A stretch of DNA of 64,000 nt, taken from the NCBI RefSeq assembly GCF_014235765.1, contig NZ_JACMYH010000001.1, positions 1,488,001-1,552,000 on the forward strand. Reading direction: 5' to 3'. Each line of letters starts with the position of its first letter. The first letter of the stretch is position 1. The notes beneath the pieces were generated by a model, which saw nothing but the letters and a program-made list of their open reading frames with translations, did no database searches and was not told where the DNA came from. Positions 63,415 to 64,000 of this stretch are shown one piece after another. The DNA is from Pseudomonas baltica. GTDB lineage: Bacteria > Pseudomonadota > Gammaproteobacteria > Pseudomonadales > Pseudomonadaceae. The position numbers were made by a program, and so were the translations under genes.

Positions 63415-63469
63415 GCCTGCACAAACACCACATTCCGCATTTATTGCACACTTGCGCAAGGCCATCGAC

Positions 63470-64000
63470 ATGACCGATACCGACAACAAGAACTACATCA
63501 TTGCCCTGGACCAAGGTACCACCAGCTCCCGGGCGATCATTTTCGACCGCGACGCCAATGTCGTCGGCACCTCGCAGCGCGAATTCGTCCAGCACTATCC
63601 GCAGGCCGGCTGGGTCGAGCACGACCCGATGGAAATCTTCGCCACCCAGAGCGCGACCATGGTCGAGGCCTTGGCCCAGGCCGGGCTGAGCCACGCCCAG
63701 GTTGCGGCCATCGGCATCACCAACCAGCGTGAAACCACCGTAGTGTGGGACAAGAACAGCGGTCGCCCGATCTACAATGCCGTGGTCTGGCAGTGCCGAC
63801 GCAGCACCGAGATCTGCCAGCAGCTCAAGCGCGACGGCCTGGAAGACTACATCAAGCAGACCACCGGCCTGGTGGTCGACCCGTACTTTTCCGGCACCAA
63901 GCTGAAATGGATCCTCGACAACGTCGAAGGCAGCCGCGAGCGCGCACGCAACGGCGAGCTGCTGTTCGGCACCGTCGATAGCTGGCTGATCTGGAAATTC
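63470..64000 (+). CDS. glpK: Glycerol kinase, N-terminal part
   Basis: 177 residues of the FGGY-family kinase that makes glycerol 3-phosphate; the gene runs past the window end. It begins [28 protein letters not shown] (the ATP phosphate loop DQGTTSSR), then [43 protein letters not shown] and [16 protein letters not shown]. All visible substrate residues of the family are intact. It follows glpF in one operon. Confidence 0.95.
   Translation, partial: MTDTDNKNYIIALDQGTTSSRAIIFDRDANVVGTSQREFVQHYPQAGWVEHDPMEIFATQSATMVEALAQAGLSHAQVAAIGITNQRETTVVWDKNSGRPIYNAVVWQCRRSTEICQQLKRDGLEDYIKQTTGLVVDPYFSGTKLKWILDNVEGSRERARNGELLFGTVDSWLIWKF

Overview
The window reads as a gamma-proteobacterial chromosome of the genus Pseudomonas, most like the P. 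putida/P. fluorescens side. Grounds: high G+C, scpAB with yciO and an RNase AM-type PHP gene, the block slyA-recQ-yecA-ybaN-aggA/lapE, a fused nasA next to nirBD, leuCD-methyltransferase-leuB-asd with a divergent LysR, ybaK-glpF-glpK, and many REP-type palindromes of the GTAGGAGCGG family. It is an ordinary core/metabolic region. I found no tRNA, rRNA, prophage, insertion sequence or CRISPR. The genus call comes from gene content and order that I recognise, not from a search.

Layout. 1-2906: end of a polyamine-type ABC importer (binding protein cut by the window edge, two permeases) and a GntR/FCD regulator. 2919-8288 (minus): one compact operon with an amino-acid ABC importer, a class V aminotransferase-like PLP enzyme, an RpiR/SIS regulator and a PuuE-type deacetylase; an AT-rich palindrome lies in front of it. 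8643-11725 (minus): scpB, scpA, yciO, PHP phosphatase/RNase. 11791-15375: yciB, yciI, then a Cpx-like system in the order regulator, LTXXQ periplasmic protein, kinase, with a candidate CpxR box. 15410-22783: nitroreductase, trkH, SelW-like protein, FimV-like protein, slyA with a near-consensus SlyA operator, recQ. 23042-29088: yecA, ybaN, TolC-family LapE/AggA, quinone oxidoreductase, prc. 29264-33357: EAL-CBS-GGDEF protein, an overlapping Phd/XRE-like plus unknown gene pair, YkvA, lipoprotein FKBP.

33516-41504 holds orphan pcaQ and the nitrate assimilation genes nirD, nirB and nasA (minus strand). Both nirBD and nasA have a recognisable sigma-54 -24/-12 promoter followed by an untranslated leader with an intrinsic terminator. 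The nirB leader also carries two hexaloop hairpins (loops AACGAC and AAAGGC, both with A1 and G4). The second overlaps the terminator stem, the layout expected for NasT/NasR (ANTAR) antitermination. No nasST-like gene is in the window.

41768-50827: thioredoxin lipoprotein, ArsC-like protein, wrbA, a short type I pantothenate kinase, a Tag-like glycosylase, then a four-gene ABC importer split by a perfect 35-bp inverted repeat and followed by a HAD phosphatase, then a DTW-domain tRNA-modifying enzyme and a small periplasmic protein. 50839-54034: a two-component system divergent from an Lgt-like/TlpA fusion; two 11-bp-spaced repeats in the shared spacer look like its response-regulator sites. 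54058-54619: about 5.5 tandem copies of a 103-bp palindromic unit against the end of asd. 54624-60943: asd, leuB, methyltransferase, leuD, leuC and the divergent LysR with a T-N11-A box. 60920-64000: PhzF-like protein, ybaK, glpF and the start of glpK, cut by the window edge.

The points most worth follow-up are the nirB/nasA leaders, the tandem palindrome array at asd, the Lgt-TlpA protein with its regulator boxes, the unassigned ABC/PLP-enzyme/deacetylase operon, and the Phd/XRE-like gene pair.
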